From: Candidatus Vogelbacteria bacterium | GTDB taxonomy: Bacteria; Patescibacteria; Paceibacteria; UBA9973; UBA12445 | Direction of reading: 5' to 3' | NCBI GenBank assembly: GCA_016201425.1 | Contig: JACQCW010000079.1 | Coordinates: forward strand, 1 to 15,189 | Length of the DNA stretch: 15,189 bases | Part shown: positions 13,120 to 15,189 of the stretch, piece after piece | Layout: every line of letters begins with the position of its first letter | Position numbering within the stretch: position 1 is the first letter of the stretch | The notes under the pieces: generated by a model | Databases searched by the model: none | What the model was told of the DNA's origin: nothing | The model's input: only the letters and a program-made list of their open reading frames with translations | Translations under genes and position numbers: made by a program

Positions 13120-13347
13120 ATGAACTGCCCAAAATGCAGAATCGGATTTATTAGAATTATAGACTTTCACGGGCCAAACTCAAAAGAGATGATTTGTGAC
13201 AAGTGCCTAAATTGTTTCGAGGAATCCTCAACAAATTCAATAGAGTTCAGCGACGGGCTAACTAAATATTGTAAATGGCTAGACTATCGTGGAATTCTGC
13301 ACAAACGTGTACTCGGCTACCCAATGTTTGTTCCAAACAAAAACTGA
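13120..13347 (+). CDS. Small cysteine-rich, probable zinc-ribbon protein
   Basis: 75 residues of no recognised family. CPKC (3-6) and CDKC (26-29) make a plausible four-cysteine zinc ribbon with a 19-residue knuckle spacing; C32 and C51 are extra. The rest is a short polar tail (KYCKWLDYRGILHKRVLGY) that might contact nucleic acid, but no function can be assigned. The gene looks real: AAGGAGG lies 8 nt before the ATG, a sigma-70-like promoter lies upstream, and a strong terminator lies right after the TGA stop. A terminator also closes the preceding SDR gene, so this is an independent unit. Confidence 0.8.
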   Translation: MNCPKCRIGFIRIIDFHGPNSKEMICDKCLNCFEESSTNSIEFSDGLTKYCKWLDYRGILHKRVLGYPMFVPNKN

Positions 13348-13354
13348 TCATCGC

Positions 13355-13378
13355 TCCGACCACCCGGTCGGATTTTTT
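13355..13378 (+). terminator. Terminator of the small cysteine-rich gene
   Basis: A 7-bp stem TCCGACC/GGTCGGA (13355-13361, 13366-13372) with an ACCC loop and six T. Confidence 0.92.
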
Positions 13379-13420
13379 CTAGATTTTAATCAATAATTAT
13401 GCTATTTTTATTTTACCAAA

Positions 13421-13507
13421 GGAGGATTCGCATAGTGGTCTAGTGCGCAGTCCTGGAAAGACTGTGGGTCTTAACGGGCCCCGAGAGTTCGAATCTCTCA
13501 TCCTCCG
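13421..13507 (+). tRNA. tRNA-Ser (anticodon GGA)
   Basis: A class II tRNA of 87 nt. The acceptor GGAGGAT pairs with ATCCTCC and the discriminator is G. The D arm is closed by GCA/TGC. The anticodon stem CAGTC/GACTG holds loop CTGGAAA, with anticodon GGA reading UCC and UCU. The long variable arm, GGGTC-TTAAC-GGCCC, is typical of serine tRNAs. The T arm is GAGAG/CTCTC with loop TTCGAAT. The 3' CCA is not encoded, so it must be added by a nucleotidyltransferase. Confidence 0.97.
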
Positions 13508-13521
13508 TAAAAATTGAAATC

Positions 13522-15189
13522 TCATTTATTACTTTTCTTCTTTGACAAAAGATTAAAGTCTTTTGGGTTAACCGACACAAGTGCCCCCTTATCTGGGCCA
13601 CTTGCGACCTCGATATCCATTTCAGTATTTGAATAAATCTTTTTTATTCTACACTTGATACCAAAGCCAGCAACGGAGTTACTGTTAACATTACTACCGA
13701 TAACAATATCCCCTTCCTCTAATTTATTTGATTTCTCTAATATACTTAAAGATTCTTTGTTCGTTTTCGGACTGACACTAGATTCATTTTCCTCTAAACC
13801 ACCCAAAAAAAGATTATTATAAAACTCTGGGGACTTATATTTGATCTCCTTACTCGTTTCGGTCTTTTTGTGAGTTTCTGCCGCCTTAGGTTGATTAAAA
13901 ATTTTTTTAATAGTTTCAAGTAATTTCTTATGGTCCTCGTTGCTATATTTCTTTTTTGGTGACTCATATCCTGTCCACTTACCGCCCATCTGATCATATG
14001 ACATTTCGTATTTCGGCTGTGATTCAAACTTTTTAAATTTAAAAGAGTCATTATCAGCCACTTTCGTTGAGGCGATTTTATTCCAATCAATCATTTTATA
14101 ATCACCATCATTACTTTCTTTGATTTTCTCTTCCGACTTCACACCAAAGCTCAAGTCTTTTGATAAATAGCTATAGTGAAATCCATGTTGTATACCCTTG
14201 TCTGGTTCATCAGTCTTTTCAACAGTAATGATCTTTTTATCGGATAATCCGGCGATATTTTTACCTGAAATTCCCACCACTTTTGCAAACGAGCCCTTAG
14301 GAAAAGGTGGGTACGCCAGGCCCTTAGGAATAACAACCGTATCTCCAACCTTAAACCTTGCAATCTCTTCATCTTCCTTTTTTTCTTTCTCTAGCCTCGT
14401 CTCCTCCACCTTCTTCTTCAGCTCAGGATCGATCTCATTAAGAACAGAGATAGGTCTGGCATCCCACACCATGATGAACTCTTCTACTGTCTTACCGTTT
14501 ATCTCCTTAACTCCCGATTCTTCGAACATGTCAACCAACCTATGTTTTGTTTCCGCAGAGTTAACGGCAATAATCTTTATGTCTTTGGTTGATACACCGT
14601 GACGAAATATTAGTTCATTACTTTCACAATGTGCTTCTTTGATCTGTTTCTTCAGGAGTTCTTCGGCGGTTAGTCTAGAGTCAAAGACTGGCTTAGTTGT
14701 TCGGCCGTACTGATCTGCGGGATAACAATAGTAATCTGTACGATTAAGTATGTCTGAATTAAAGATTAGGGTCACAGTATCTCGGGACATGGTGCCCTCT
14801 TCTCGGCCTGGTCTGTTAGCCCACATCCGTAAGAAGACGCCGTCTGCTCCACCGGTCTGTATGTCTGAGTTAGAAGAACATCCAGATATATTCATACCTC
14901 TCTGGTATCTCTCATGTGTTGAGATATATGCTCCAGTCTTGATCATTTTGACCAGATTTTTATGTTCACCCATTAAACTATGGAAGAGAAAGAACGGAGC
15001 TTCTGTCTTCATCTTCTCTGCTCTACCTTCTTCCACATAAGTGAAGTAGTCAGGAGCTACTTCTGTGTGCTTAAGATTAGAGAGTATCTTCTCTGCTTCT
15101 TCTTTAGTCGGTTGATAGTCATCTCCTAGTTTGTGACTCCACCTGTATCTGTTTAGCTTGTATCTGTTCTCTGCTTCCTGATCTGGAGG
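13522..15189 (-). CDS. Large uncharacterised protein with SH3/KOW-like modules and possible ADP-ribosyltransferase-like region (N-terminus outside window)
   Basis: The frame is open to the right window edge, giving at least 555 residues. A GTG at 15036 is an internal codon, not the start, because the 51 codons before it read as protein. Numbering is from the window edge. Residues 65-200 contain FFLFHSL with H70, a GYRxxxG-like patch and GGADGVFLR (113-121), YYCYPADQYGR (153-162), then CESNELIFRHGVS (188-200). The H...GGA...E order resembles an ADP-ribosyltransferase fold, but this is a weak, pattern-level match. A charged helical segment (254-278) follows, then an SH3/KOW-like module (279-343, KVGDTVVIPKG), a low-complexity linker rich in Lys/Ser, and a second SH3-like module near 489-549 (EEGDIVIGSN). 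Modular linkers of this sort occur in polyvalent proteins of phages and mobile elements. It converges on tRNA-Ser. Confidence 0.7.
   Translation of the reverse strand, partial: PPDQEAENRYKLNRYRWSHKLGDDYQPTKEEAEKILSNLKHTEVAPDYFTYVEEGRAEKMKTEAPFFLFHSLMGEHKNLVKMIKTGAYISTHERYQRGMNISGCSSNSDIQTGGADGVFLRMWANRPGREEGTMSRDTVTLIFNSDILNRTDYYCYPADQYGRTTKPVFDSRLTAEELLKKQIKEAHCESNELIFRHGVSTKDIKIIAVNSAETKHRLVDMFEESGVKEINGKTVEEFIMVWDARPISVLNEIDPELKKKVEETRLEKEKKEDEEIARFKVGDTVVIPKGLAYPPFPKGSFAKVVGISGKNIAGLSDKKIITVEKTDEPDKGIQHGFHYSYLSKDLSFGVKSEEKIKESNDGDYKMIDWNKIASTKVADNDSFKFKKFESQPKYEMSYDQMGGKWTGYESPKKKYSNEDHKKLLETIKKIFNQPKAAETHKKTETSKEIKYKSPEFYNNLFLGGLEENESSVSPKTNKESLSILEKSNKLEEGDIVIGSNVNSNSVAGFGIKCRIKKIYSNTEMDIEVASGPDKGALVSVNPKDFNLLSKKKSNK

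Noticed and set aside
4001..13347. UGA-to-glycine code (code 25, SR1/Gracilibacteria)
   Set aside because: UGA is the stop of the pyruvate-kinase-like gene (4001-4003) and the small cysteine-rich gene (13345-13347), and all genes read well with standard stops.
1..15189. CRISPR array, insertion sequence or transposase
   Set aside because: No regularly spaced repeats, no terminal inverted repeats flanking a transposase, and no Cas or transposase protein were seen.

Overview
The window looks like a bacterial chromosome fragment, most likely from the Candidate Phyla Radiation (Patescibacteria) or a close relative. This is inference. It rests on the compact layout of small genes, a left-edge CxxC zinc-ribbon protein of a type common in that group, an adenosylcobalamin-dependent ribonucleotide reductase, a DUF378 protein, several genes without a Shine-Dalgarno site or with near-leaderless promoters, and many uncharacterised proteins. 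The standard code fits: UAG (11523, 11901, 1157) and UGA (4001, 13347) both end intact genes.

Layout, left to right. The 3' end of a zinc-ribbon gene (+) meets a membrane-anchored polysaccharide deacetylase (-) at a shared bidirectional terminator. Next, on the minus strand, is a two-gene unit: an unknown gene of about 266 codons, broken here by a one-base frameshift and an in-frame UAG, followed by a small cREC-family protein. A minus-strand pair follows, a HIT-family protein and a protein with a Walker-B-like strand but no normal Walker A. Then comes the most unusual block, a minus-strand operon of a Ser/Thr protein kinase, a von Willebrand A protein with a MIDAS motif, and a pyruvate-kinase-like TIM barrel lacking the usual C-terminal domain. 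Both of its intergenic spacers carry a hairpin just ahead of a strong ribosome-binding site.

RNase P RNA (+) is transcribed divergently from this operon and converges on the class II ribonucleotide reductase gene (-). A PAP2 phosphatase (-) and a CPBP-type intramembrane protease (+) are divergent. Three small transcription units on the plus strand follow, each with its own terminator: a DUF378 membrane protein, a TIGR01777/YfcH-like SDR protein, and a 75-residue cysteine-rich protein. A tRNA-Ser(GGA) gene comes next. The right edge holds a large minus-strand protein, open at the window end, with SH3/KOW-like modules and a possible ADP-ribosyltransferase-like region.

Housekeeping functions (rnpB, tRNA-Ser, ribonucleotide reductase) are interleaved with accessory modules. 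The kinase/vWA/pyruvate-kinase-like operon and the broken-gene/cREC unit look more GC-rich by eye than their neighbours and may have been acquired. The kinase plus vWA pairing recalls the TerY-P phosphoregulatory modules, but no PP2C phosphatase or TerD-type gene is visible, so this would be a variant or a separate system.
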